Under the pieces are notes generated by a model. It was given only the letters and a program-made list of their open reading frames with translations, did not search any database and was not told the DNA's origin. A stretch of DNA of 21,693 nt from Candidatus Melainabacteria bacterium (GTDB lineage Bacteria; Cyanobacteriota; Vampirovibrionia; Gastranaerophilales; Gastranaerophilaceae), in contig QHMG01000019.1 of NCBI GenBank assembly GCA_003258725.1, positions 1 through 21,693 of the forward strand. Reading direction: 5' to 3'. Made by a program: the position numbers and the translations under genes. Shown piece after piece: positions 14,945 through 21,462 of the stretch. Position 1 is the first letter of the stretch; the number at the start of each line of letters is the position of its first letter.

Positions 14945-14975
14945 GCATGAAATATCGTAAAAAAATAAATTGCTA
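14945..14975. repeat. 31-bp block shared by the two zincin upstream regions, copy 2
   Basis: This aligns without gaps to 13030-13060 (25 of 31 identical). It begins 24 bases upstream of the second zincin ATG, closer than the 65 bases at the first gene, so the leaders differ while the block is kept. Confidence 0.6.
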
Positions 14976-14995
14976 CCTGTATTTACAATTTGTAA

Positions 14996-15022
14996 CGAAA
15001 AAAAAGACCACCTATCGGTGGT
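14996..15022 (-). terminator. Rho-independent terminator of the 124-residue membrane protein gene
   Basis: A 7-bp stem GACCACC/GGTGGTC has a four-base loop and is followed on the minus strand by eight T residues. It sits about 58 bases past the stop codon at 15080 and upstream of the second zincin gene. Confidence 0.92.
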
Positions 15023-15036
15023 CGTAAAGTTTTTCT

Positions 15037-15084
15037 TTTTGGTTTTGGTTATTTTGGTTTGGTTTGGTTTTTGGTTTGGTTATT
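15037..15084. repeat. Low-complexity TTTGG-type short tandem repeat
   Basis: Units of TTTGG, TTTTGG and TTATTTTGG repeat across about 45 bases in the 3' untranslated region of the gene at 15080, ending at its stop codon. The count could vary by slippage. No function is evident. Confidence 0.7.
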
Positions 15085-15454
15085 TTTTAAAAACATTTTT
15101 AAAGAAGTTGCATACACCATTTTTTACTGAACTAAACGCATTTGATGCACCTTCTGTATAATTGTAATCTTTTACTGCTTTTATTACATTTTTACCTTTG
15201 CACAATGCAACACCAGCTAGAACTGTAACTAATGCAGCAGTTGCAACTTTTTTAAGGAAATTTTTATCTGTCATTGTCTTTTTTGCTTTTGTAGCAAAAT
15301 TATCATTTTGAGGTTGGTTTTGCATTTGAACACCACCTAACAAATTTGTGTTGTAGTTTACACCACCAACGTTAGTGTTGTTAAGATATGCAGCTGCATC
15401 AAAATCAAGAACTCCGCCGTTCACTAAATAATCCATTGAATGTGGCAATGTCAT
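15080..15454 (-). CDS. Small single-helix membrane protein with basic amphipathic tail
   Basis: The 124-residue protein starts MTLPHSMDYLVNGGVLDFDA, which I recognise loosely as a recurrent Gastranaerophilales N-terminus. Residues 25-52 are Asn/Gly/Gln-rich and probably disordered. KKVATAALVTVLAGVAL (68-84) is the only membrane helix, followed by CKGKN and an amphipathic tail ending SVKNGVCNFFKNVFKK. Only a weak AAGG lies about 11 bases before the ATG. The disordered region, lysines, helix and basic tail occur in the same order in the protein at 9998-10405. It is a single gene with a strong terminator (14996-15022). The function is unknown. Possible roles are a membrane anchor, a pore-like peptide or a scaffold, and none is demonstrated. 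Confidence 0.75.
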   Translation of the reverse strand: MTLPHSMDYLVNGGVLDFDAAAYLNNTNVGGVNYNTNLLGGVQMQNQPQNDNFATKAKKTMTDKNFLKKVATAALVTVLAGVALCKGKNVIKAVKDYNYTEGASNAFSSVKNGVCNFFKNVFKK

Positions 15455-15566
15455 ATCTTTTGTAACCTTAACCTTAAAAATTTCCTACCTTACTTACATT
15501 TTTATAAAGTATTTTTTTATGAAAAAATTGCCATGAGTTTTTTTATTTGTTAAATTATATTACATA

Positions 15567-17222
15567 ATGATTAAAAATAAGGAAACACTAAAATATTTTA
15601 TTCCGCTAATATTCATTACTCTAGCGGTTTTGGGGATAACTTACTCTCATCATAACGGCTTAATTATTGATTGCGGAAGAGAGGCATATTATCCACAAGA
15701 GGTGCTTAATGGAAAAGTTCTATATAAGGATTTGTTCAATATTTACGGACCTTTCAGCTATCTTTTTAATGCTCTTCTTTATAAAATATTTGGAAATAAC
15801 CTAAACACACTTTATATGGCAGGCTCTATTTGTGCTTTAGGGATAAATTTGACATTATTTTTTATCGCAAAACGCTTTTTATCAACCTCTTTTGGATTTT
15901 ACCTAAGCTGTTTTGCACTTGCAATAGGTGTTGTACCAGTTTATGTTTTTAATTATGTTTATCCATATTCCTTCGGAATGACTTATGGCCTGTTGGCATG
16001 TTTAGTTTCAATGTTGGCTTTTACACAATTTGCAGACAAAAAAAATATTTCCGCTCTTTGTTTTGGAATGTTTTTTGCAGGACTTGCGGTTTGTTGTAAA
16101 TATGAATTTGTAGCGTTTTTGCTGATTATTCCATATATTTTGTTCAAAACAAAACCAAACTTTAAAACTTGTATGGCTGGAAATTTTTCCCTTTTGGCAA
16201 TGCCAATTCTTTGCTTTGGAATTCTTTTTGCACAAGGGTTAAGAGTTATCGACCTAATTGATGCATTAAATATCGCAAACGTAATGGCACATACACAAAC
16301 TCTAAACTATTTTTATGTACATTCTGGAATTTTCTTTCATAAGCAAACTATTGGACTAATCATATTAACTTTTTTAGGCTTTATGTTTCCTTTTTTAATT
16401 TATATTGCGCCTATTATGTTCAAAAATAAACTTACAAACCCTGTTGTAAATTTAATTTTGACATACACAGGAATTTGCTTACTATTTGTATTTAAAGCTG
16501 GTTCTTTCTATGATTTATATGCCTTTACACCTTGTTTATTGCTACTCTTGGTATTAATCAATTACAAAAAATTATGGAAGGATTTGCCACTATTTATTTT
16601 AGTTGTCGGAACATTTTTGATTAGCTTAAAAATATTCTGGGGATTAATTTTGAACTCTTACGGAATATATTACTTGCCACTAATCATTATCGCAATTTTT
16701 GCAATGTTTAAGGACAAATTCAACTTAAAAGAAATTGATTACATCGGATTTTTCATACTTGTTTTAGCAATTTTAATCGGAGTTTCAAACTGTAAATTCT
16801 ATATTGCTAAAAACCATACTCTAACTACACAAAAGGGTATTATTTATGTAAAAGAAAAACATTATCAAACGACTAAAAAATTATTTGAATACATAGAAAA
16901 AAATACTCAAAAAGATGATAAAATCTTAATTCTGCCAGAAGGAATGATGATAAATTACCTTACAGATAGAAAAACAGATGATTTTTATAATACATTGCTA
17001 CCATTATATGAAGAAACCTTTGGCAATGAGCAAATTATTGAGCATTTTAAAAAATCCATGCCAGAATACGTAATTTTTAATAGCTGGGATTCTTCAGACT
17101 ACTACTTTAGTATAATTTGTAAAGATTACCTGTTTGATTTTTGCAACTTCGTGAAAAAAAATTATAAAGAAGAAATCAAGCTATCAGGCGATTTCAGCTA
17201 TACAATTTATAAAAAGAAATAA
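15567..17222 (+). CDS. Polytopic membrane glycosyltransferase, GT-C-like (ArnT/PMT-type)
   Basis: The 551-residue protein has about ten to eleven hydrophobic segments between residues 10 and 415, then a soluble domain of about 135 residues. The first extracytoplasmic loop contains IIDCGREAYYPQEVLNGKV (33-51) and DLFNIYGPFSYLFNALLY. Acidic residues there (D35, E39) match the catalytic-loop position of GT-C enzymes, which use polyprenyl-phosphate sugars on the outer face of the membrane. The C-terminal domain has DKILILPEGMMINYLTDRKT and MPEYVIFNSWDSSDYYF, a pattern common in these proteins. The acceptor could be lipid A, a surface glycan or a protein. There is no ribosome binding site before the ATG at 15567. 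A TATATT ends 5 bases upstream, so the transcript may be leaderless. Its location near the polysaccharide genes fits surface glycan assembly. Confidence 0.85.
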   Translation: MIKNKETLKYFIPLIFITLAVLGITYSHHNGLIIDCGREAYYPQEVLNGKVLYKDLFNIYGPFSYLFNALLYKIFGNNLNTLYMAGSICALGINLTLFFIAKRFLSTSFGFYLSCFALAIGVVPVYVFNYVYPYSFGMTYGLLACLVSMLAFTQFADKKNISALCFGMFFAGLAVCCKYEFVAFLLIIPYILFKTKPNFKTCMAGNFSLLAMPILCFGILFAQGLRVIDLIDALNIANVMAHTQTLNYFYVHSGIFFHKQTIGLIILTFLGFMFPFLIYIAPIMFKNKLTNPVVNLILTYTGICLLFVFKAGSFYDLYAFTPCLLLLLVLINYKKLWKDLPLFILVVGTFLISLKIFWGLILNSYGIYYLPLIIIAIFAMFKDKFNLKEIDYIGFFILVLAILIGVSNCKFYIAKNHTLTTQKGIIYVKEKHYQTTKKLFEYIEKNTQKDDKILILPEGMMINYLTDRKTDDFYNTLLPLYEETFGNEQIIEHFKKSMPEYVIFNSWDSSDYYFSIICKDYLFDFCNFVKKNYKEEIKLSGDFSYTIYKKK

Positions 17223-17282
17223 ACCCTATTGACGAACATTGTAAAATTTTGTAAACTTTTCATGACTTTTTCCACAAATCAT

Positions 17283-17310
17283 TAAACTTTCAACAGAGAG
17301 ATACCGATAT
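17283..17310 (+). promoter_or_regulatory. Sigma-28-type promoter for the gene at 17344
   Basis: The -35 is TAAACTTT (17283-17290), one base off the TAAAGTTT consensus. The spacer is 12 bases and the -10 is ACCGATAT (17303-17310), 6 of 8 to GCCGATAA. The predicted start near 17317 leaves a leader of about 27 bases, like the two sigma-28-type promoters at the left end. The -10 also forms one arm of a 6-bp inverted repeat TACCGA/TCGGTA (17302-17307, 17319-17324). Confidence 0.6.
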
Positions 17311-17343
17311 AAAAAATGTCGGTAGTCAAAAAGGGTAGAAAAT

Positions 17344-17679
17344 ATGGCAGATTTAATTAATCAAAATAATTTAGGTGCTAATAATACCTTGAACGCAGGT
17401 AGTGCTGGTAGCAACAGTAACAACCTACGTCCTTCAAAACCTTTTGGCTTAAATGTAAAAGTTCCAGAAAGAACTATTAAACAAATCGGCGATTCAGTAA
17501 AAGCTAATGCAGGCGCTGGCATTAACGGCATTTTCAGCTACTTAGCTAAAAATGAACGTGTATTTGACGGCACAGTAAATAAACAATTAGACAACTTATT
17601 CGTACAAGATTTTAATACAAAACAAATCCTAAAAGACGCTGATATGCACGCAGGTCATCATTTTGAAATGGATATGTAA
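17344..17679 (+). CDS. Lineage-specific small protein under a sigma-28-type promoter, function unknown
   Basis: The 111-residue product starts at the ATG at 17344, with AAGGG 8 bases upstream. Residues 1-32 are Asn/Gly/Ser/Ala-rich (LINQNNLGANNTLNAGSAGS) and probably disordered. Residues 33-75 contain PFGLNVKVPERTIKQIGDSV and AGAGINGIFSYL, an amphipathic helical segment. The C-terminus ends HAGHHFEMDM, with three histidines close together. There is no signal peptide or membrane helix. I do not recognise a family. A low-complexity N-terminus and helical C-terminus under a flagellar-type promoter recall exported axial or chaperone-dependent proteins, but that is inference from context. A strong terminator follows. 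Confidence 0.78.
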   Translation: MADLINQNNLGANNTLNAGSAGSNSNNLRPSKPFGLNVKVPERTIKQIGDSVKANAGAGINGIFSYLAKNERVFDGTVNKQLDNLFVQDFNTKQILKDADMHAGHHFEMDM

Positions 17680-17734
17680 ACAAGTTTTTTAAATTATAAA
17701 TTTCCTTATTCCTTATTCCCTATATTTTTTATTC

Positions 17735-17771
17735 AAAGCCTAAATACTCATATTTAGGTTTTTTATTTTTT
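17735..17771 (+). terminator. Rho-independent terminator of the gene at 17344
   Basis: CCTAAATA/TATTTAGG with loop CTCA is extended by A-T pairs and one G-T pair, and followed by a T-rich tract (TTTTTTATTTTTTT). It lies about 55 bases past the stop codon. Confidence 0.9.
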
Positions 17772-17831
17772 TAAAGACAATAAGGGTTAAGACTATAAGT
17801 GGTTAAGTCGATTTATAATAAAATTCTTACG

Positions 17832-17855
17832 TCACCCCGTATTTATTACGGGGTC
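17832..17855 (-). repeat. REP-like hairpin element, copy B
   Basis: On the minus strand this reads G, then the stem ACCCCGTA/TACGGGGT around the loop ATAAA, then GACG. This is the same layout as copy A (6331-6356) and copy C (21552-21578), with a different but fully paired stem. On the plus strand it is followed by CTTTTATT and may also terminate transcription. Confidence 0.65.
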
Positions 17856-17870
17856 TTTTATTAAAATATC

Positions 17871-17908
17871 AACAAAAAACGGCTTTGATATCAAAGCCGT
17901 TTTTTGTT
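17871..17908. terminator. 38-bp perfect palindrome, bidirectional terminator overlapping a stop codon
   Basis: Two 19-base arms (AACAAAAAACGGCTTTGAT and its exact complement) meet with no spacer. The terminal TTTTTTGTT serves as a T-tract on either strand. The palindrome covers the first two bases of the minus-strand stop codon at 17907-17909, so it terminates that gene with almost no 3' untranslated region. Confidence 0.88.
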
Positions 17909-18566
17909 ATTTTTCTTTTACCGAACCTTTACCTTTATGTTCGTCATAAGCACCGTTCCAAAGACTTGGATTATCTTTTCGTACGTATGTTATATCTTCT
18001 TTGTTTTGTTTAACTTCATTGTTTCCAGAAACAAAAACTTTTCCGTCTACTGAATGTTGATTTCCACTTGGAACAGGTTCACGATTACCGAAAATTCCTC
18101 TGTAATGTTCGTTTTTGTCATCATCTTTGATTGTTACAACATCTCTAGCACCGTCGTTTTGAGACACATCAACTTTTGTATTACGACAACCTTTCAACGT
18201 ATAATCATCTTGTTTATCAGTACCTGTAATTTTAGCACCATTCATACGGTAAAAATCAATATCAACATTACCAGTTTTAACTTCTTTACTACCAATATTA
18301 ATCATTGTTGGATCAGTACCGTAATCAATGCCAAATTCTCCGTCAGCTACACTATAACCAAATGGTGATTTTTCAGTTTTTGTTTTATCATGCATTTCTA
18401 CAACAGATTCGTTTTTAGCAGCTTGACTTGGGAATACAACATGAGTTCCATCACGCAAGAAAACGCTGTTCATAACCTTTCCGTCTTTTTTAATTACTTC
18501 TGATTTTTGCACGTCATTCTTGTTAAAACGTACTCCACCAATGTTAATGTTATTATTATCTGGCAT
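17907..18566 (-). CDS. Unknown acidic, Asn/Asp-rich, probably beta-rich protein
   Basis: The 219-residue protein starts MPDNNNINIGGVRFNKNDV with a perfect AAGGAGG ribosome binding site only four to five bases upstream. It is rich in Asp, Asn, Lys and Gly, with alternating patterns such as VDIDFYRMNGAKITGTDKQD and VDVSQNDGARDVVTIKDDD that suggest stacked beta strands, possibly a solenoid. There is no signal peptide, membrane helix or recognised catalytic motif. Its only cysteine is in LKGCRNTKVD. The N-terminal VRFNKN resembles the short hydrophobic-x-Phe motifs near the start of other lineage-specific proteins in this window. It is a single gene between the 38-bp palindrome and the recA terminator. 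The function is unknown. Confidence 0.75.
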   Translation of the reverse strand: MPDNNNINIGGVRFNKNDVQKSEVIKKDGKVMNSVFLRDGTHVVFPSQAAKNESVVEMHDKTKTEKSPFGYSVADGEFGIDYGTDPTMINIGSKEVKTGNVDIDFYRMNGAKITGTDKQDDYTLKGCRNTKVDVSQNDGARDVVTIKDDDKNEHYRGIFGNREPVPSGNQHSVDGKVFVSGNNEVKQNKEDITYVRKDNPSLWNGAYDEHKGKGSVKEK

Positions 18567-18703
18567 AAAACCTCCTTATTATCGTATATTTATATAAGTA
18601 TAATTATACAATAAAATTGCTTTTTCTTCTATTATTACCCTCTTATTATATAATATAAGCAAGTTTCGACCACTTAATTTACACTTACATTTATTTAAAC
18701 AAA

Positions 18704-18738
18704 AATAAGGCGCAGTGAAAAATTCACTGCGCCTTATT
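18704..18738. terminator. recA terminator, usable in both directions
   Basis: A perfect 16-bp stem AATAAGGCGCAGTGAA/TTCACTGCGCCTTATT has a three-A loop. T-rich flanks occur on both strands. It lies 21 bases past the recA stop codon and is the strongest hairpin in the window. Confidence 0.93.
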
Positions 18739-18758
18739 TTATTAAATTTAAAAATTAT

Positions 18759-19787
18759 TTATTCTTTTTCTGCTAATTTTTCTCTAATTTCTTTTTCAAT
18801 GCTAGCCATTGTTTCAGGGTTGTTAGCTAAAAATTCTTTTGCCTTTTCACGACCTTGACCCAATTTTTCATCTTTATAACTAAACCAAGAACCTGATTTA
18901 TCAACAATATTCATTTTTACACCTACATCTAAGATGTTTCCGAATTTACAAATACCTTTACCAAAAATAATATCAAATTCTGCTGTTCTAAATGGCGGAG
19001 CAACCTTATTTTTCAATACTTTTACTTTAACATGATTACCCAAATCGCCGTTTTCACCTTTGATTGTTTCAGTTCTTCTAATTTCCATACGTACAGAAGA
19101 GTAGTATTTAAGAGCATTACCACCTGTTGTAGTCTCTGGATTACCAAGAACAAAGCCTATTTTCATACGTAATTGGTTGATAAATATAACAGTAGTATTT
19201 GTTTTTCCAATAATACCTGTCAATTTTCTAAGTGCTTTACTCATCAAACGTGCTTGTAAGCCCATTTGTTGATCTTCCATTGATCCATCAATTTCTGCTT
19301 TCGGAACTAATGCAGCTACTGAGTCAACAACAATAATATCTACAGCACCTGAACGAACTAACTCTTCAGTAATATCAAGTGCTTGTTCACCTGTATCTGG
19401 TTGAGAAATAAGCAAGTCTTCAATCTTAACTCCAATATTTCTTGCATATTCAGGGTCTAAAGCATGTTCTGCATCAACGAATGCTGCAATTCCGCCTTTC
19501 TTTTGACATTCAGCAACTATGTGTTGAGCCAAAGTTGTTTTACCAGAAGATTCTGGACCATAAATTTCAATAATTCTTCCTCTTGGAATACCGCCAATTC
19601 CTAATGCAATATCAAGATCTAAAGAACCTGTTGGAATTGATTCTACACTTACTGAAGGTTTGTCACCTAACTTCATAATAGAACCTTTACCAAAGTCTTT
19701 TTCTATTTTTTCAATAGCAAGTTTTAATGCTTTTTCACGTTCTGGAGAAACACCTGTTTCTTGCTTTTCTTTTTCTTTAACTGCCAT
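18759..19787 (-). CDS. recA: Recombinase RecA
   Basis: The 342-residue product has the usual RecA length. RecA forms the ATP-dependent filament that drives homologous recombination and triggers SOS autocleavage. Landmarks are the Walker A loop GPESSGKT (77-84), the segment AFVDAEHALDPEYA, Walker B in VDIIVVDSVAALVPKAEI, the L1 region EDQQMGLQARLMSKALRKL, INQLRMKIG and the L2 segment NPETTTGGNALKYYSSVR. The short C-terminus is acidic and lysine-rich, as is normal. AAGGA lies about 9 bases before the ATG at 19787. The gene begins 12 bases after the stop of the MerR-like/coiled-coil gene and shares its promoter. I saw no LexA box of either the Firmicutes or cyanobacterial type upstream of the operon. 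Confidence 0.98.
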   Translation of the reverse strand: MAVKEKEKQETGVSPEREKALKLAIEKIEKDFGKGSIMKLGDKPSVSVESIPTGSLDLDIALGIGGIPRGRIIEIYGPESSGKTTLAQHIVAECQKKGGIAAFVDAEHALDPEYARNIGVKIEDLLISQPDTGEQALDITEELVRSGAVDIIVVDSVAALVPKAEIDGSMEDQQMGLQARLMSKALRKLTGIIGKTNTTVIFINQLRMKIGFVLGNPETTTGGNALKYYSSVRMEIRRTETIKGENGDLGNHVKVKVLKNKVAPPFRTAEFDIIFGKGICKFGNILDVGVKMNIVDKSGSWFSYKDEKLGQGREKAKEFLANNPETMASIEKEIREKLAEKE

Positions 19788-19799
19788 TACACTTTATCC

Positions 19800-20294
19800 T
19801 TATATTGTATAATCTTTCACTTCGTATTTTTTGTAAAAACCAAAACCGATTTTTTCAAATTTTTCAAGTTCCATTTTCATATGAACATTTTCACGATTTA
19901 GTTCTATAATCTTGTTTTTTAGTTTTTCGTTTTCAGTCTGAACTTTAATCAATTCAGCCGCCATACCTTCTACACCTTGCATTTTTTCTTCTAATTTTTT
20001 ATCCAAAGTGTCTAAAATGTTGTTAGAAATTTTTTCTTCCATTTGACTGAAAGAACTCATAATTCTATCTACAACAGCATTTGGGGTAATTCTAACTAAA
20101 CTACTTTTAATACTTTTAGCTTCTTGAAGTCGTTTTACATCATTATAAGAAAAATATGTTAAACCTCTACGATTACGTTTTGGAACAATTGATGCACGTT
20201 TGCACAAACTTATAATTTCTTCATTATCAGCGTTTAAAATATCTCGAACTTCGCTTGGCGAAAGAGTTATATCACTTAAACTTTGTGTTGCCAT
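19800..20294 (-). CDS. MerR-like helix-turn-helix protein with long coiled coil, upstream of recA
   Basis: The 164-residue product has a MerR-type winged-helix segment at about 10-60: LSPSEVRDILNADNEEIISL, then ASIVPKRNRRGLTYFSYNDV, where the FSYNDVKRLQ ending is typical of MerR wing-helix junctions. Residues about 80-150 form a coiled coil (MEEKISNNILDTLDKKLEEK, then ENEKLKNKIIELNRENVHMK). Classical MerR proteins have a shorter dimerisation helix and often an effector domain, which is absent here. Coiled-coil MerR-like proteins also occur among chromosome-segregation and nucleoid factors. GGGGA lies 4-5 bases before the ATG at 20294. It is the first gene of a two-gene operon with recA, 12 bases apart, so it may regulate or assist recombination. 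The exact role is unknown. Confidence 0.83.
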   Translation of the reverse strand: MATQSLSDITLSPSEVRDILNADNEEIISLCKRASIVPKRNRRGLTYFSYNDVKRLQEAKSIKSSLVRITPNAVVDRIMSSFSQMEEKISNNILDTLDKKLEEKMQGVEGMAAELIKVQTENEKLKNKIIELNRENVHMKMELEKFEKIGFGFYKKYEVKDYTI

Positions 20295-20315
20295 ATTTCC
20301 CCTACCCTTAATTTT

Positions 20316-20344
20316 ATTGTATTTGAGTTAGTGCAAAAAAACAA
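20316..20344 (-). promoter_or_regulatory. Sigma-70-type promoter of the MerR-like/recA operon
   Basis: On the minus strand the -35 is TTGTTT (20339-20344), the spacer is exactly 17 bases and the -10 is TACAAT (20316-20321). The predicted start near 20309 gives a leader of about 15 bases before the ATG at 20294. Confidence 0.65.
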
Positions 20345-20385
20345 ATTTTTACTTATTTTCTTTTAATTTATGTTAAGAAAATATT

Positions 20386-20502
20386 TCAACTAACCAAATA
20401 AGCATATAATCTGCGCAAAAGCTCATCTCCACCCTCTGCCCAACACATTAATAAAGTTATTATACTGATAATTAATGCATATATAAAATCTTTTTTCTTC
20501 AT
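20386..20502 (-). CDS. Possible 38-residue single-helix membrane peptide
   Basis: A 39-codon frame from the ATG at 20502 to TGA at 20386-20388 encodes MKKKDFIYALIISIITLLMC followed by WAEGGDELLRRLYAYLVS. Three lysines, one hydrophobic helix of about 16 residues and a charged amphipathic tail look like a genuine small membrane peptide or a short signal-like protein. No ribosome binding site is visible. A TGTTAAAAT sequence ends 7 bases before the ATG, so a leaderless transcript is conceivable. It lies between the recA operon promoter and the divergent secreted-protein gene. It may be a chance frame in AT-rich DNA; the composition argues mildly against that. Confidence 0.4.
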   Translation of the reverse strand: MKKKDFIYALIISIITLLMCWAEGGDELLRRLYAYLVS

Positions 20503-20544
20503 TTTTGTATTTTAACATCAAAATTTTTATTATAGAATAATATT

Positions 20545-21252
20545 ATGAAAAATTCAGTTATAGCTTTATTTCTATTGATAATTAATGTTTTATTTTGTAC
20601 TCCAATTTTTGCAGAAGAAGAAATTCCTACTATAAAATTTAATAACAAAATTTATACTCTAAAATACGCTAAAAGTATTGATAATAATAACGAAATTCTA
20701 AACGAATTTACGACAACTAATGAAAGCGCTGAACCTCACAAGTGGACTGAAATGGTTTCAATACATTATTTTCCAAAAACAAAAATGGTGCCGAAACTAT
20801 TTATTGCTGATTATTATGCAATTCAACGCTCTATTTATCCTCAATTTTACGATTATGGTGTAAGAGAATTTGTAAGCCCTCGTGCCTATGTGGCAGATTA
20901 TATCGGTTCTTATTCAGTTATGAAGGAAGATGCAACCTCTAAATATTTAGAATATAATCTTTGTGGATTTAGTACTTATAATGGCAATAATTATATTGTA
21001 CAATTTTCTAAAATATACCGTTTTAAAGACCATACAGACGTCAGTAAGGCTCTAAATCAAATATTATCAGATAACACATATTATTTAATACACATTCAAG
21101 AAAAACTTAAAAACAAACCAAAACCTTATATGCAAGAATATCAATCAAAAAATTCAACAAAACTTCATTCTCAAACAATGATGTTTGACGATGTTGTTGA
21201 ACCAGAATTTGAAAATGATGAAATGTTAGACGAACTTTTAAAAAATAAATAA
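20545..21252 (+). CDS. Secreted or periplasmic protein of unknown function
   Basis: The 235-residue product starts with a clear signal peptide: two polar residues and a lysine, a hydrophobic core (VIALFLLIINVLFC) and a likely cleavage site after IFA at 23. The mature part begins EEEIPTIKFNNKIYTLKYAK and looks mixed alpha/beta with many Tyr and Asn. Residues 60-110 include PHKWTEMVSIHYFPKTK. The C-terminal 50 residues are charged, ending EFENDEMLDELLKNK, and probably flexible. I do not recognise a family. There is no ribosome binding site before the ATG at 20545, and TATAGA ends about 8 bases upstream, so the message may be nearly leaderless. The gene stands alone and converges on the partial gene at the right edge. 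Confidence 0.8.
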   Translation: MKNSVIALFLLIINVLFCTPIFAEEEIPTIKFNNKIYTLKYAKSIDNNNEILNEFTTTNESAEPHKWTEMVSIHYFPKTKMVPKLFIADYYAIQRSIYPQFYDYGVREFVSPRAYVADYIGSYSVMKEDATSKYLEYNLCGFSTYNGNNYIVQFSKIYRFKDHTDVSKALNQILSDNTYYLIHIQEKLKNKPKPYMQEYQSKNSTKLHSQTMMFDDVVEPEFENDEMLDELLKNK

Positions 21253-21275
21253 AATTAAATTTTAACAAAAAAAAT

Positions 21276-21291
21276 CCTCCCGAATGGGAGG
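21276..21291 (-). terminator. Terminator, mainly for leftward transcription from the partial gene
   Basis: A 6-bp stem CCTCCC/GGGAGG has the loop GAAT (ATTC on minus). On the minus strand it is followed by A and then a run of eight T residues. On the plus strand the T-tract is weak. It lies between the convergent secreted-protein gene and the gene at the right edge. Confidence 0.75.
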
Positions 21292-21462
21292 TTAAATTTT
21301 GAATAAATAATTGAGAGAGAGAGTATTAATAAATTAAATTGAGTTGATTAAATTTCCTTACCTTTTCCTAAAACCTTCATTCACTTTGGAATGTGTTTGT
21401 TTAAAATCTGTTTTACTATATCCTTTCTTTGATATTAGTTATTTTTATTTTTGTTTTTGTTT

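Noticed and set aside
20295..20544. LexA/SOS box in the recA operon promoter region
   Set aside because: I looked for the Firmicutes (CGAAC-N4-GTTCG) and cyanobacterial (RGTAC-N3-DGTWC) boxes by eye and found no credible match.
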